Shown here: positions 20,871-32,106 of the stretch, in pieces | How positions within the stretch are numbered: position 1 is the first letter of the stretch | Layout of the letters: each line of letters starts with the position of its first letter | Program-made: the position numbers and the translations under genes | From: Cephalopachus bancanus | Lineage: Eukaryota > Chordata > Mammalia > Primates > Tarsiidae | NCBI GenBank assembly: GCA_027257055.1 | Contig: JAPVLO010000039.1 | Span: 4,742,501-4,806,500, forward strand | Length of the DNA: 64,000 bases | Reading direction: 5' to 3' | Notes under the pieces: generated by a model | Databases searched by the model: none | Seen by the model: only the letters and a program-made list of their open reading frames with translations | What the model was told of the DNA's origin: nothing

Positions 20871-22149
20871 GCTCTAAGATAGGAGACTCGATGTTGGAGA
20901 AGCGGCCATGTGTCCATTATAAGAAAGCCAGGTACACAGTTCACTCTTCCAGCTGTCGCATTACCAGTCCTCATCAGGGTCTGCCTGTGCACAAAGGAGG
21001 CCCCAAAGAGAGGAAACCAGGGGCGTGGGCAGAAGATGGCACAAGTCTTCCTTCACAACAGTCTAGGACCAGTTCTGATCCCCCAGCGCAGAAGGGAGAG
21101 CTGCTCGCAAGTCTAGTAGTAGCATTCAGCCTTCAAGTTCTTTGCCTGTTCCAGGGCCTGAGCTGAGATTTCTACACGAATTGCCGTAGGTACACCTTAC
21201 AAGAACATGGTAGAATAGGAGATATTATTGTCTTCATTTTACTGAGGGCCGTGGGGGTTAGATGTAGTTCTCAGGTCCATGGGGCAAAAAGGAATGGAGT
21301 CTCAGCCGTCTGTACCTAGAGACGTGGGCATAAACTACCTAGCTCTGCTACCTCCAGGGAACCTCCTCTGTACCACGCCACAGTTTTCCAGCCCTTTGCC
21401 TGCGACAGAGTCTCTAAGAGCCTGGAGCTTGTTGTGATGGTGAATCTGGGTTTCTAAGGCCACGGCTGCTCAGTCCTCTTGAATCTCGACAGACGGCTGC
21501 TGGTCCCCTCAGGGTGAGAGGTAAAAGTAAACCAACCATGTGAGGGGGAGGAAAAATGTGTGCAAAGCAACAGAAGGTGAAAAAGTATACCTGTTCAATA
21601 AGCTAACAGGGATCATTTGCCCCAAGCTCTGAGATAAAAACTTAGACAAAAGCTGCACTGAAAGATATCATCAGCATTGTCCCACCTCTGACTACTTTTC
21701 TTGCAGAAGAAGGGGAGTGGACCTGGCATGTTCTCTTCCCAAAAGGCCAATTCAAATCTCACCACCTTCCAAACAGCCCCTATGACTCCAGTCTAGGCAA
21801 GGAGCCTTCCCCCTCTGAAAATTCTACCAGACAACTTCCTCCGTTTCACTACTGGGGTGTCTCACTTGCTCCTCAGACTTCACAAGGACCGAAGAGAACT
21901 CTGTGTTCTGCTGCCATAAAGTGTTCTTCTTCCAGTCTCCCTCATCTCCACGAATGGGGCCACCATCCGCCCACCAGCTCGAGCCAGGCCAGTGCCTAAT
22001 GGGTGGGCCCCGTGCTTGATGACGATGCCCTTGCTCAGCAAGTGCTCAGAATTTCAAGATGGCAGCAGCTGGGCATTAAGTTCGAGACCCCTCTAGGCTT
22101 GGGCTTCTGTGCCAGTTGCATGTCCATGAAGCTGAACCTGGGCTCAATT
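20871..22149. other. Mostly unassigned, possible MIR remnant
   Basis: About 1.3 kb. 21180-21300 resembles a reverse MIR (attgtcttcattttactgag). The rest has no recognised repeat or exon. Confidence 0.4.
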
Positions 22150-22925
22150 CCTCGTTCCATCCCACTTCCCATTCATCCCCAAGTCCTGCCGGGTCAACCT
22201 CTTCATATATCCTGAATCCAGGCACTCGTCACCACCTCCATCAAGACTGCCACACTCCACCCACCATGATCTGTCTCCTGGTCTATACAACAACAGCCTC
22301 CTCAATGGGCCCCTCGTTTCTCTCTTGCTCCCCACACTCTATTCTTCAAACAGCAGCTGGTGTTGTTATTCAATACAAATCAGACCGTCATTCCTTACTT
22401 AAAATTCTCCAGTGGTTTTCCTCAAAGCAAAACTTAACTTCTCACCACGAGCTCCAACATCCTTACATGACCTCATCTCTGCTACCCTGTCCAGCCTCAT
22501 CTCCCCCTCACTTACCCTGCTTCAGCCCCATGGGCATTCTTGCGGTACTTCAAACATACCACACTTGTTCCTGCCTCAGGGCCTTTGCACTTGCTGTTTT
22601 TTCTGCCTGAAACATTCTTCCCCCAGGTAGTTATGTGTATCTGGGTTATTCAGCACCCTTATATCACACAGCTCTCTGCCCAAATGTCATCTTCTTGAAA
22701 AAGACTTCCCCGAACATTTTTTCTAACACCCCTCACTCACCTCTGTTTTTCCCTTGAGTTTTTATCACTGGTTGGAATTGTAGGATTTCTTTTCTGTGCT
22801 CATTTGCCATCTTGTCTCCCATGCTAAAGAAGGAATGTGATCTGTCTTATGTATCCATCACTGTGTCTGCAGCACCTTGGACAGTGCGTGGCATATGGCA
22901 GATGCTCTATAAATGAATTCCTTGC
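22150..22925 (-). repeat. L2 LINE, reverse strand (about 775 bp)
   Basis: Strong reverse L2: attctccagtggttttcctc, cagggcctttgcacttgctg, ctgcctgaaacattcttccc, tctctgcccaaatgtcatct, ttgccatcttgtctcccatg, then gtgcgtggcatatggcagat. Forward frames here (164 codons at 22116) are antisense to L2, not genes. Confidence 0.85.
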
Positions 22926-23281
22926 TACCTTAAATCATTAGCCTCTGTTCCATGTCTATATGTCTTGATTATATCAACTTTACTGTATGTGTTCTGGGGG
23001 CAAGGGCCAGTTCACATCCTAAAACCCTCAAAGCATTGAGCTTAGTTCCACCCAAAACGAGATGCCCCACGAATGTGTTCACTAACTGCCACCAAAAAAC
23101 TTTTTTTCTCTTATTTCAGGAATGACAGAGGCCATCACCCCAACATATACCCATAGCAGGGGTCCCATTGAGAGATCATAGAATTCATTCCCACTAAGCA
23201 AAGACAGTCTCAGAATCCTTCTCAAAACAGATTTGCAAGAGATCTTGACTAATGATAAAAGTTTATCCTTAAAACAGTATC
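22926..23281. other. Unassigned, possibly a second L2 tail
   Basis: 22985-23080 (gggggcaagggccagttcac) vaguely resembles another reverse L2 end. Otherwise nothing recognised. Confidence 0.3.
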
Positions 23282-23590
23282 AGGCCGGGTGTGATGGCTT
23301 ACACTTTTAATCCCAGTGCTTTGGGAGGCTAAGTCAGGCTAAGTCACTTGAGGCCAGGAGTTTGAGACCAGCCTAGGTAATATAGCAAGACCCTGTCTCT
23401 ATAAAAAAGTATATACATATATACCAAAATTAGTTAGGCATGTGGTGGACACCTGTAGTCCCAGCTACTTATGAGGCTGAGGAGGGAGGATCACTGCAGG
23501 GGTTCAAGGCTGCAATGAGCTATGACTATGATTGTGCTACTGCACTCCACCTGGGCAACAGAGCAAGACTCTGTCTCTCAAAAAAAAAGG
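23282..23590 (+). mobile_element. AluJ-like SINE
   Basis: Full dimer from ggccgggtgtgatggcttac to the tail after gcaagactctgtctctc. Contains a small tandem duplication (gaggctaagtcaggctaagt) and an expanded linker with tatatacatatatac. Confidence 0.9.
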
Positions 23591-23627
23591 TATTATTCTG
23601 GCACCTCTAAACTAACTTAACAATATG

Positions 23628-23937
23628 AGGCATGGTGGCTCGCGACTATAATCCCAGCACTTTGGGAGGCCAAGGAGGGAGGATTGCTTGAGCTCAAGTG
23701 TTCAAGACCAACCTGGGCAACATAGCAAAACCTCACTGCCACAAAAAAATAATAATCATCAAAAAATTAGCATGGTGTAGTGGCACACATCTGTAATCCC
23801 AGCTGCTCAGGAGGCTAAGGCAGAATGACCACCTGAGTTCAGAAGGTCAAGACTGCCATGTGCCATGATCATCATGATCATGCCACTGCACTCCAGCCTA
23901 GGCAACATAGTGAGACCCCGACTCAAAAAAGAAAAAC
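23628..23937 (+). mobile_element. AluJ-like SINE
   Basis: Starts ggcatggtggctcgcgacta, linker aaaaaaataataatcatc, end gcaacatagtgagaccccga. A duplicated atcatcatgatcatg motif replaces the usual gagctatgatcgcg. Confidence 0.9.
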
Positions 23938-24764
23938 TTAAAAAGCAAATTTTAAAAAACAATACGAGGAAACAGCTCTGAAAATGACTAACCTGGTCCA
24001 ACTTCCTCCCCTCACCCCAGTTTTTAATACAGGGTCTTAATAGGCAGAGCACAGTATATGAATGCAGCCAGCAAAATGTGCTCTGGGTTTTATGCACAAA
24101 CAAGAACAAAAGCCCTAGGTGTGAACAATTCCCTTTTGTCATAATTCAGCCTTGCATAATTTAGACTTCTGCCGAAGAGCTCCACTTAAAACAAAATGCC
24201 AGGAAAAAAGAAATGGATGGATTATAAAGCTCAGATTCCTTATCCTGAGGAAATTCAAATCTAGTCACATATTGATTTTACAGGCACTGCTTACTGGGAA
24301 AACAAACCACTTGCCTTTCTCTAGCTCATTCTTAACAGCTTGGAATGTCAACCTGGCACCACCCGTGGGTCTGACGGCACCCCCAAGAGCACCTGAACTT
24401 TGGGTGTGGGTTCTCACCCTCAGCTTCCCACCATCTCTGCAGCCATCCTGGGTCCTATGGCTCCTGCTCAGTCTCCAGGAAGAGACAGCCCGCCCACCTG
24501 GCCCACAAGCAGTGCCTCACACCAGAAGATTGGCATTCACCCCTGACCCACTCCATCCACTTTTCTCTGAGGACTCACTGGTTCCAGCCTTTGGGGAAAT
24601 CTAAATTTTTCACATTAGTTAATATGAGTCTGGCCTCATAAGGACTTTGTTAGGGCCACTTTGGCTGAAAGTGATGGGACTACTTTTAACTAGCAGGTTA
24701 TCATAACAGTAAAATAATATCTCGTGCAGCCCAAGGGCAGAATGGGCAGACAGATCTCAAGGGC
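23938..24764. other. Repeat-poor stretch, no gene seen
   Basis: About 830 bases. A 150-codon frame (24152-24604) has no recognisable domain and is not bounded by clear splice sites. Confidence 0.4.
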
Positions 24765-25130
24765 AAGTGAATTCTCACTTATATGTGGAATCTAAACAAG
24801 TTGAATTCATGGAAACAAAAAGTAAGACAGTGGTTGCCAGGGGCTGGGGTGGGGGATTGTCCTCCATGTTTAACAAAATTTCAGTTAAACATGGAGGACA
24901 AAATGCAAGAGACCTGCTGTATATCTTGGTCACCATAGTTAATAACAATATAACGTATACTTGAAAACTGTTGCGAGAGCAGATATCAAATGTTCTCACC
25001 ACAAAACAAAGTATGTGAGGTAATGCATATGTTAAACTGGCTTGATTTAGTCATTTCACACACACACAAAAAATCAAAGCATCATGTTGTATACCATTAA
25101 TGCAATTTTTATTTGTCAATTAAAAAGAGA
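24765..25130 (+). mobile_element. Old L1 3' end with a perfect hairpin
   Basis: L1M-type 3' UTR: cacttatatgtggaatctaa, cagtggttgccaggggctgg, tggtcaccatagttaataac, aaatgttctcaccacaaaac, then a (CA)n tract and A-rich end. Carries an 18-bp perfect inverted repeat at 24857-24901 that old L1 consensus sequences lack as far as I recall. Confidence 0.8.
24857..24901. repeat. Perfect 18-bp hairpin, 9-nt loop
   Basis: Left arm ttgtcctccatgtttaac (24857-24874), loop aaaatttca, right arm gttaaacatggaggacaa (24884-24901), no mismatch. The right arm aligns with the expected L1 sequence and the left does not, so the left arm was probably copied from the right. Confidence 0.95.
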
Positions 25131-25690
25131 AAACAATTTAAAATAGGCTTTTAAAGGAATATTTTTAGCTTTAAAATAGGCTAGTATCTGACACATTTTT
25201 CCTTAAAAACAGTAAATGTATAATGAATGTTCAGTCATTTTATAAAAATGAGGATGTAGAAGGGAAAACTGGAAGGCTGTAGGAAGGTCCCTCTCAGGAT
25301 CTCTCTGCTTATCAGACAACCCTAGTTTCTGCCTCTCTCTCCAAGTCTCTCTCATTTTCTTTCCACAAATCAGCTGTTCTGCTTCTCCTTGGCAAGAACT
25401 GGCCAACGCTCAACTCTCAAATCTTGACTCCCAAATTCCCTGGAGAAGCAAAAGCAGAGATTAACAAGCATCTCTACTGCTCAGTCCTGGGAGAGAGCAT
25501 CTGATTGGTCTGGCTTGGTCATGTGCCCAACTCTGGTCCAATCAGCTATGGCCAAAAGTCTGCTGTCATGGAATGAAAGCATGGCCCTAAGGCATATCAT
25601 GTGAGGTTCTGTTCTCACAGAAGACCATCTGTGGCCTGAGAAGATGCCTCAGTGAGGCTCAGTAGCAACCACGGTGGCCAGCAACAGCAT
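25131..25690 (+). repeat. Unassigned mammalian repeat, copy 3
   Basis: Same family as 8000-8560: CT-rich tract, then ctgattggtctggcttggtc followed by ctctggtccaatcagctatg. The core is closest to copy 1. Confidence 0.45.
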
Positions 25691-25763
25691 CCCATAAGCC
25701 CCTCTGCCTTGGATCACCTTGTATCTTTGGTCGTATGGAAAGGGACTTACAAAGACATCTACA

Positions 25764-26167
25764 ATGTCAAAAATTAGGCTAAGCATAAACTCAGCCTTTG
25801 CACAGTTAAGTATGTTCTCAGCCTTTGCACAGTTAAAAAGTTCCCCTCCTGGAACCTGGCAACAGCACCTGCTGGCTAGGTTAAACTAGTTTAACAGCTT
25901 TTTTTTCACTTCTGTCAACCCCGCTAGCATTGCTTGAAAAGTACCTAGGCCTCCAGGATGTTGTGGTTTGGCCCACTTGGAAAGTCCCAATGTGGTTTTG
26001 CCCCATTTAAGCAAGCCCCTACAGCAAATGGGGGCTCTTGCCGTGGGACTTGCATGTCCAGCAGGCAAGTGGCCACTGGCCGGCTCTTGGCTAATAAACC
26101 TCTCCTTTTTATAACTTGTACTTTTGGTGTCAGTGTCTGTGAATTAAGCGCTCGGTCCCTATTTCAG
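25764..26167 (+). mobile_element. Solo LTR of an endogenous retrovirus (ERV1-like)
   Basis: Starts tgtcaaaaattagg and ends near ccctatttca. It has a poly-A signal (ctaataaacctctcc) followed by a U5-like segment, as gammaretrovirus-related LTRs do. A 20-base motif, ctcagcctttgcacagttaa, occurs twice (about 25789 and 25817), as in duplicated U3 enhancer units. No gag, pol or env sequence is adjacent. Ends and class are uncertain. Confidence 0.5.
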
Positions 26168-26379
26168 TAGAAGGCTACAAATTATTTATATTCCAAAAAT
26201 CCAATCCCTTCTTTCTTGACTTCTCAGAGTTTCTATCTTCAGTCAATAGGCTACAACTGTTCCTCAACTATTCAAACAGGCAGAGAGCTCAGGAGCCTGA
26301 AGAAGAATTCATCTCTTCCAGACTTACATTAGCGGTTCATGCCATTGACTAAGATGAGATGAACATGGTTCCCAAACCA
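26168..26379. other. Unassigned sequence
   Basis: No recognised family. Confidence 0.3.
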
Positions 26380-26505
26380 GACATTCAATATTATTTATTA
26401 AGCAAATATTTATGAGTACCTATTCTATGCCAGATATTATTCTAGGAAGTAGGAATGCAACAAAACTGACAAAATTATTAGGTGACATAGTCTGAAGAGA
26501 GGCAA
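26380..26505 (+). repeat. L2 LINE 3' fragment
   Basis: ttaagcaaatatttatgagt, acctattctatgccagatat and ggaatgcaacaaaactgaca follow the L2 3' pattern. Confidence 0.6.
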
Positions 26506-27519
26506 TTTCTAGTTACTGTACTTACTTATGCAAAAATATTTTAAAGGGTCTATGAATTAATTCATACTCTTAGCAAATCACTTGTCTGAATACATATGAT
26601 ACAATCCGTGTGGACTGGTCAGATCTGATACAAGCACTCACCAGTACCCAGATGACACCTGCCAGGAGAGGAGATGGTCACCATTGCACTTTTACAAAAC
26701 CAAACGCCTCACACACATCCCTCCAGGCATCACCCCAGTGTGGTAAAAGAAGAGTTTCTCACAGACCCAGTTAATGGCTCCACAAAACCAAACCCCAGTG
26801 AGGAGAAGGTCCTTTTGTCACCTGAGCCATCTGTTCTGTCAAACCCCATACTGCTTGAAGCAGCTGTCCCCAGCTGGCCATCTCCTCAGCTCTGCAGAGC
26901 ACACCTCTGCTCCTCACCCACTTGGAGAGTAAATACCAGGAGTCTAGCTGCCGTTCTCTAGCTGGGTTTGCCAAGCCGTTAATTTGGCACCTCTTAAATC
27001 TCCCTGACTCCAGTAAGGAAGGTACTTAGGGTTGTTGGACACAGCCCGTGAGAAAAGAAAAGGTAGCTCATGTGTCCCCAGTGGGAGAGGAAACTATAAA
27101 TCCATTAGCTCTGGCATCTGAGAGGATAAAGAAGTATTTTTAAAAGCCATGAGTGCCATTTAAAGTCCATCTGAGAGTTGTGAGCTGAAGGCAAGGCTAG
27201 CCTGGAAGCTCACGCCTAAGGGAGAGGGGGCCAGCTCCCCCAATCCTTGTCAGCTTCGAAGACAACCCCAAAGAGGCTATTATCCTCTTCCATCTTCATG
27301 AATGAGCCATCACTGTCCGTCTCCAAGGGCCACAAACACACCCTGCTTCACAGAGGAAGCCAAGAGGCTGTCAGGCACAGGGCCAGGGGCACTTTAGCAA
27401 GGTCCCCTGCCTCCCACCCCTACTCACAAGACCGCAGGACCAGGGGTGGAGCTGTCCACAGTCCTGACCACTAACAACTCATACCTGCGGAGAACAGTTC
27501 TGAGCCTGGAGAAGGGATC
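26506..27519. other. Repeat-poor stretch, no gene seen
   Basis: About 1 kb. The block 27080-27200 (taaatccattagctctggca) has the look of a conserved non-coding element but cannot be tested here. No exon recognised. Confidence 0.4.
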
Positions 27520-27712
27520 CGCATGGCACACATTTTATCTCATTCAATGCTCAGAACACGCCTGCTAGGGAAATCCAGCTTTATCCCTGTTTTACAGATG
27601 AGGATAGTGGGGACTCAGAGGGAGGCGCTCACTTGTCCAGTGTCACACGGATAATGAGCAACAGTCTTCAGGGCCCAAGTGACTTGAGAACTTGTGCCCT
27701 TAACCACTACGA
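27520..27712 (-). repeat. MIR, reverse strand
   Basis: tatctcattcaatgctcaga, ctttatccctgttttacaga, then acttgtgcccttaaccacta. Clear reverse MIR. Confidence 0.75.
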
Positions 27713-27879
27713 GTGAGGGGAGTGCCCAGAAAATGAACCAGCCTCTAGAGGCTAGGGTCTCGGTTCTGCCCTCTCTGGCAAGAAGTGGCATGACAAGCTT
27801 TCCATTGGGACCTCCAAGCTGGGACCATTTCTGGCACGTTAAGGGACAAATGAACCCCAGCCAAAGACAGCTCAGTCAT

Positions 27880-28120
27880 TTGAACTTCAGACTCTGGAGG
27901 CCATACCTCCTGGGATTAAACCCTTGCTGTAGTACCCTGGGAAAGTCACTTAACCTCTCTGAGCCTTATTTTTCTCGCTGTAGAACAAGGCTAATGATAA
28001 CTTCTACATCCCTGCCTGCTTAGGAAGATGAAACAAGGAATGCCAAGAGCTTGGCAAAGTGCCTGGCTCAAAGGCAGAATCCACAGATGGCAGGCATTGT
28101 CACCATCACCACAATCAACA
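27880..28120 (+). repeat. MIR
   Basis: cagactctggaggccatacc, tgggaaagtcacttaacctc, tctgagccttatttttctcg, gagcttggcaaagtgcctgg: full-order MIR. Confidence 0.75.
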
Positions 28121-28154
28121 CCCCAAACTTTCAACAGCCTGAGAACACCCTATG

Positions 28155-28255
28155 ATGGGATTCATTCACTCATGCATGCAATAAGTATTTACTGCACACC
28201 CTCTAAGTGCTGGACCGTCATGCCCAGCACCAAGCTTGCAATCTAGTGGGATACA
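28155..28255 (+). repeat. L2 LINE 3' fragment
   Basis: ggattcattcactcatgcat, aataagtatttactgcacac and cttgcaatctagtgggatac match L2. Confidence 0.6.
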
Positions 28256-28544
28256 CTTCCCCCTTAAAATAAAATTTTAAAAATAAATAAAAACCATGAA
28301 CATGTTTCCACTTTGTCTCCTAATCTGATCTCTCACATTCAAAGAAGAAAATGAAAAAGATGGCCAAGCCACTGCCCTCCAAACCTCTGACAACAATCCC
28401 AGCTACTTTTCTCCCTCTTGAATCTGAACCCCTGGAAGATTCAGGAGTTTCCAGACGCTCACCTCTGTCTTCACATCAGCAGGCCTTAGGCTCCATTCTA
28501 CCCTTTTCATAAACAATATATGCAACAAACTAACCAAAAGGCTA
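28256..28544. other. Unassigned sequence
   Basis: About 290 bases, no family recognised. Confidence 0.3.
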
Positions 28545-29396
28545 ATCTCTGTGATGTAGTGTAAATTCCTTTGGATCAGTAAGAAAAAGATTTAAAAAAA
28601 TAATTTTTAAAAATTGTAAAGAGGTGAATGGGCAATTAAGAAGAAAAACAGGCAAAGAGATAAGAAATTTATACTGCCCAGTCTTGGCAAAGTTGTGAAA
28701 GAGGACACACCTCAAACACTGCCAGTGAGCATACAAATGGAAACAATTTTTTTTGGAGACGATTTGGTGATGTTTAGCAAAACTGAAATGGTGCATACTC
28801 TCTGATTTGCAAAATAAGTCCACTTGGAACCTATCCTATAGGAAGATTCAAGCAAGTGAACAAAACTATTCGTTCCATGCTACTCATTACAGCCACATTT
28901 ATAATAGCAAAAATAAAACAGGAAACAGGTGAAGCATCTATCAGTGGGGGACTGGAAAAATAAGTTTTAATACATAGGTTCATACAATGCAGTGTCATGC
29001 ACTGTTGAAAGCATGAGTCAATGCTGTAGAGAAAGAAGTCTATAATATGTTGGTAAGGGGAAATAGCAAACTGCATGGCAATGTGGGTGATATTAGCTTA
29101 TTTTTGTAAATAAATGCGTTATGTTGGCAAAGAAAAAATTCTGGAAGGTCAACACCAAGTTGTTAAAATGGTTACCTCTGAAGAGTGGTTTGTTGGAAAG
29201 AATAGAGGAGAAGAAAGGGGCTTCAGTTTCCACTTTCTACATTGCTTTTCTTCAAAATGTTCACAAATTAATATTCAGTGTTACCATTTGAAAAAATTAC
29301 AACTTAGTAAAGTTACTAAAACCATCATTGAGTTGGACACTTCAAAATGGGTGACTTATAGGGTATATAACATAAGCCTTAGTAAAATTGTTTTAA
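28545..29396 (+). mobile_element. Ancient L1/HAL1-type LINE 3' region
   Basis: Order typical of old L1M/HAL1 ends: gtgagcatacaaatggaaac, tggtgatgtttagcaaaact, ttacagccacatttataata, gtgggggactggaaaaataa, gttggacacttcaaaatggg. Heavily diverged and non-coding. Confidence 0.65.
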
Positions 29397-29408
29397 GAAA
29401 AAGAAATT

Positions 29409-29695
29409 AAGCTGGGCTCGGTGGCTCAGCCTGTAATCCCACGCCTTTGGGAGGCTGAGGTGAGTGGATTGCCTGAGCCCGCGGGTTCGAGACCCGCCTG
29501 GGCAGCGAGACCTCATCTCTACAATAAATCAAAAAATCAGCCAGGCATGGTAGCGCATGCCTGTAATTCCGGCTACTCGGAAGGCTGAGGCGGAAGGATC
29601 GCCAGAGCCCAGCAGGCGAGGCTGCGGTGGCCGGGAGCGGCCACTGCACTCCAGTCTGGGCGACCGAGTGAGACTCCAACTCAAAAAAAAAAAAA
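29409..29695 (+). mobile_element. Lineage-specific Alu, first of a pair
   Basis: Close to the subfamily consensus: gctgggctcggtggctcagc, gcccgcgggttcgagacccg, ctctacaataaatc, gtggccgggagcggccac, gagactccaactc. The 12-mer gaaaaagaaatt stands at both ends (29397-29408, 29696-29707). It retains many CpGs. Confidence 0.92.
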
Positions 29696-29707
29696 GAAAA
29701 AGAAATT

Positions 29708-29997
29708 GGTTGGGCTCGGTGGCTCAGCCTGTAATCCCAGCACTTTGGGAAGCCGAGGCAAGTGGATTGCCTGAGCCTGCAGGTTCGAGACCAGCCCGGG
29801 CAACTTGGTGAGACCTCGTCTCTACAATAAAATAAAAAATAGCCAGGAGTGGTAGCACATGCCTGCAGTTCCGTCTACTAGGAAGGCTGAGGTGGAAGGA
29901 TCGCTGGAGCCCAGCAGGTCGACGATGGGGTGACCATGAGCGTGTGTGCCACTGCACTCCAGCCTGGGTGAAGGAGTAAGACTCCAACTCAAAAAAA
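29708..29997 (+). mobile_element. Older relative of the lineage-specific Alu
   Basis: Has ggctcggtggctcagcctgt and ctctacaataaaat, but keeps cccagcactttgg like AluJ and lacks the perfect right-arm hairpin. Intermediate between AluJ and the young subfamily. Bounded by gaaaaagaaatt at 29696-29707 and 29998-30009. Confidence 0.88.
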
Positions 29998-30014
29998 GAA
30001 AAAGAAATTATATA

Positions 30015-30150
30015 TTTGCTCAGCGATTAACAAATACTTGCTGAGCAACTACTGTGTTAGGCATTCTTCAAGGCATCGGGAAAGGAGGATGGCTAAGGAA
30101 GACATGAGTTCCACCATCATGAATCTTACCTTCTGATGGGAAACATCATG
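30015..30150 (+). repeat. L2 LINE 3' fragment
   Basis: acaaatacttgctgagcaac, tactgtgttaggcattcttc, gacatgagttccaccatcat: L2 3' pattern. Confidence 0.55.
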
Positions 30151-30190
30151 TGGTGTTAAAGCTCTCTCCTAGTAGGACATCTTGTCCTAC

Positions 30191-30355
30191 TTACAGTCTC
30201 AGTTAGATGATATGTAAGGAAGAATGTATGCATATTTTCTGAGCACCTGATGTAAGCACATCGGAGAACTCAGCACACTATGGCATACGAAGAGACAGGA
30301 TAATAATAAGATCTCCCTCTCAAAAAAGCACTTCTCGGTTTCCAAACAGCCTTTC
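30191..30355 (+). repeat. Local direct duplication, copy A
   Basis: Starts ttacagtctcagttagatga and ends cggtttccaaacagcctttc. A second copy, matching at roughly four positions in five with small indels, lies at 31072-31239. Family not recognised. Confidence 0.85.
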
Positions 30356-31071
30356 TGCCCACCCCCTACCCTGCTTGAGGCAAGAATCAAGACATCAGCC
30401 CTGCGAGAAAGCTGAGGAGGCAAAGGCATCAGAGCTCATGCGGCCGAGACAAGAAAAGAACTCTTGTTCCAGCCATGCCACCGTGCAGGGCATGGGGCGA
30501 TGCCAAGCGTGGGACCCAGAAGACAAGTCCCAGGAAGCCCTGGGGGAGGGGGCAGGGGCTGAGGGACAGAGGGAGGTAAGAGGGACTTTTACTGGATCAA
30601 AACTCGGGAAGAGCCTCAAAGTTCGACTTTTGATATTAACGCCAAACCAGATTATAATACAACTGCTGAGGTCTGTGAGCAGTATGGAAAGCACAGTGTT
30701 TTCATTGTCCAACCTTCAGCTCGTGTCGCGCTGCAAGGTCACATTGCCCATGGTACACTATGGACTGACTTATTCTTATAAATCCCATAATTATAAAGAG
30801 AACAATTGCATTCCGCATATTATGTGTACGTGTGCACACGTGAATGTGCTAACAGTTTAATCTGTCAAGCATACATGTTTAAAATACACTGCAGCTTTTT
30901 AAAATCCTATTTTGGAATCATTCCTCCTCCTCCACCTTCCTTCTGTTACTTCTTCTTTTATTTACTAGAATCCTCCAAAAATGGGCAAGGCCCAGCCATC
31001 TCTTGACTCTTCTGAGAAGCTCTGGAATGGAGATTGTATTGAAATTATCTGCTTTTAGATATATCTTCCAA
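30356..31071. other. Sequence between duplicated units
   Basis: About 715 bases with no recognised repeat. A 161-codon frame (30375-30860) shows no domain. Confidence 0.4.
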
Positions 31072-31239
31072 CTTACAGTCTCAGATAGATGGTATTGTAA
31101 TGAGGAATACATGTATATTTTCTAAGCACCTGATATAAGCACATTATAGTACTTGCCACACTGTGGCATACAAAGAAATAAAAGATAATCATAAGATCTT
31201 CCTCTTAAACAACGCTTCTCAGTTTCCAAACAGCCTTCC
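31072..31239 (+). repeat. Local direct duplication, copy B
   Basis: Starts cttacagtctcagatagatg and ends agtttccaaacagccttcct; about 880 bases downstream of copy A, same orientation. Confidence 0.85.
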
Positions 31240-31273
31240 TGGAGATGGGCCCTGGCGGGGTGGGAACCACGTA

Positions 31274-31603
31274 CAGCCATGTGCGGCATAATGATGTTTC
31301 AGGTGACAATAGATCATATACGACAGTGGTCCCATAAGATTGTTGCACCTTATTTTAACTGCATCTTTTCTACGTTTATATGTGTGCCTGTTTGTTACAA
31401 TTGTCTACAGTACTCAGCACAGTTACATGCTGTACAGGTTGGTCGCATAAGAGCCCTAGGCTAGACCACACAACCTACTTGTGTAGCAGGCTGTCCCACT
31501 CAGGTTTGTGTAAGCACACTCCATGATGTTTACATAACAACAAAATCACCCAACAACACATTTCTCAGAATGGGTCCCTCCCTGTCATTAAGTGACACAT
31601 GAC
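31274..31603. mobile_element. MER2-like (Tigger-derived) DNA transposon
   Basis: Inverted ends: cagccatgtgcggcataatg at left, and aagtgacacatgact at right, whose complement resembles the left. Each end is flanked by the TA target duplication (31272-31273, 31604-31605). The body matches MER2 (atacgacagtggtcccataa; catgctgtacaggttggtcg). Non-autonomous, nearly complete. Confidence 0.85.
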
Positions 31604-31744
31604 TAGACACTTAAGGACTTGCCTCCAGGAGGGAACTTAGGGCCCTATGGACCTTTTGCATTCACTGTGCTTCAAACCAAACCAAGAAGGCAGGAAGGGG
31701 CCAAGGGAATGAGAGGTATGTGTGTCACTGTGTATATAATGAGG

Positions 31745-31925
31745 GGATCTGCAGACTCTTTCTAGAATGGGCCAGAGAGAAAATACTTTACGCTTTTTGG
31801 ACCTGAAAGTCTCTGCCTCAATTACTCAACTCCACCAATTGTTTTGGGAAAGTGAAAGCAGCCATACACAGTATGCAAAGAGGCATGGAATTGTTCCAAT
31901 AAAACTTTATTTACAAAAACAAGCT
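31745..31925. mobile_element. hAT-type non-autonomous DNA transposon fragment
   Basis: gaatgggccagagagaaaat, aattactcaactccaccaat and gttccaataaaactttattt are typical of a common Charlie-type MER element; the exact name is not resolved. Confidence 0.55.
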
Positions 31926-32051
31926 TCAGTTTCCACTTTCTACATTGCTATTTTTAAAAATGTTTAATGATCAACTGTATCTAGCATGATGTTTGATTAA
32001 AAAAGAAAACTTGTACCTACCTGGTAACTTGGAAACAAAAAACAATAGGGC

Positions 32052-32056
32052 TAGAT

Positions 32057-32106
<50 letters not shown>

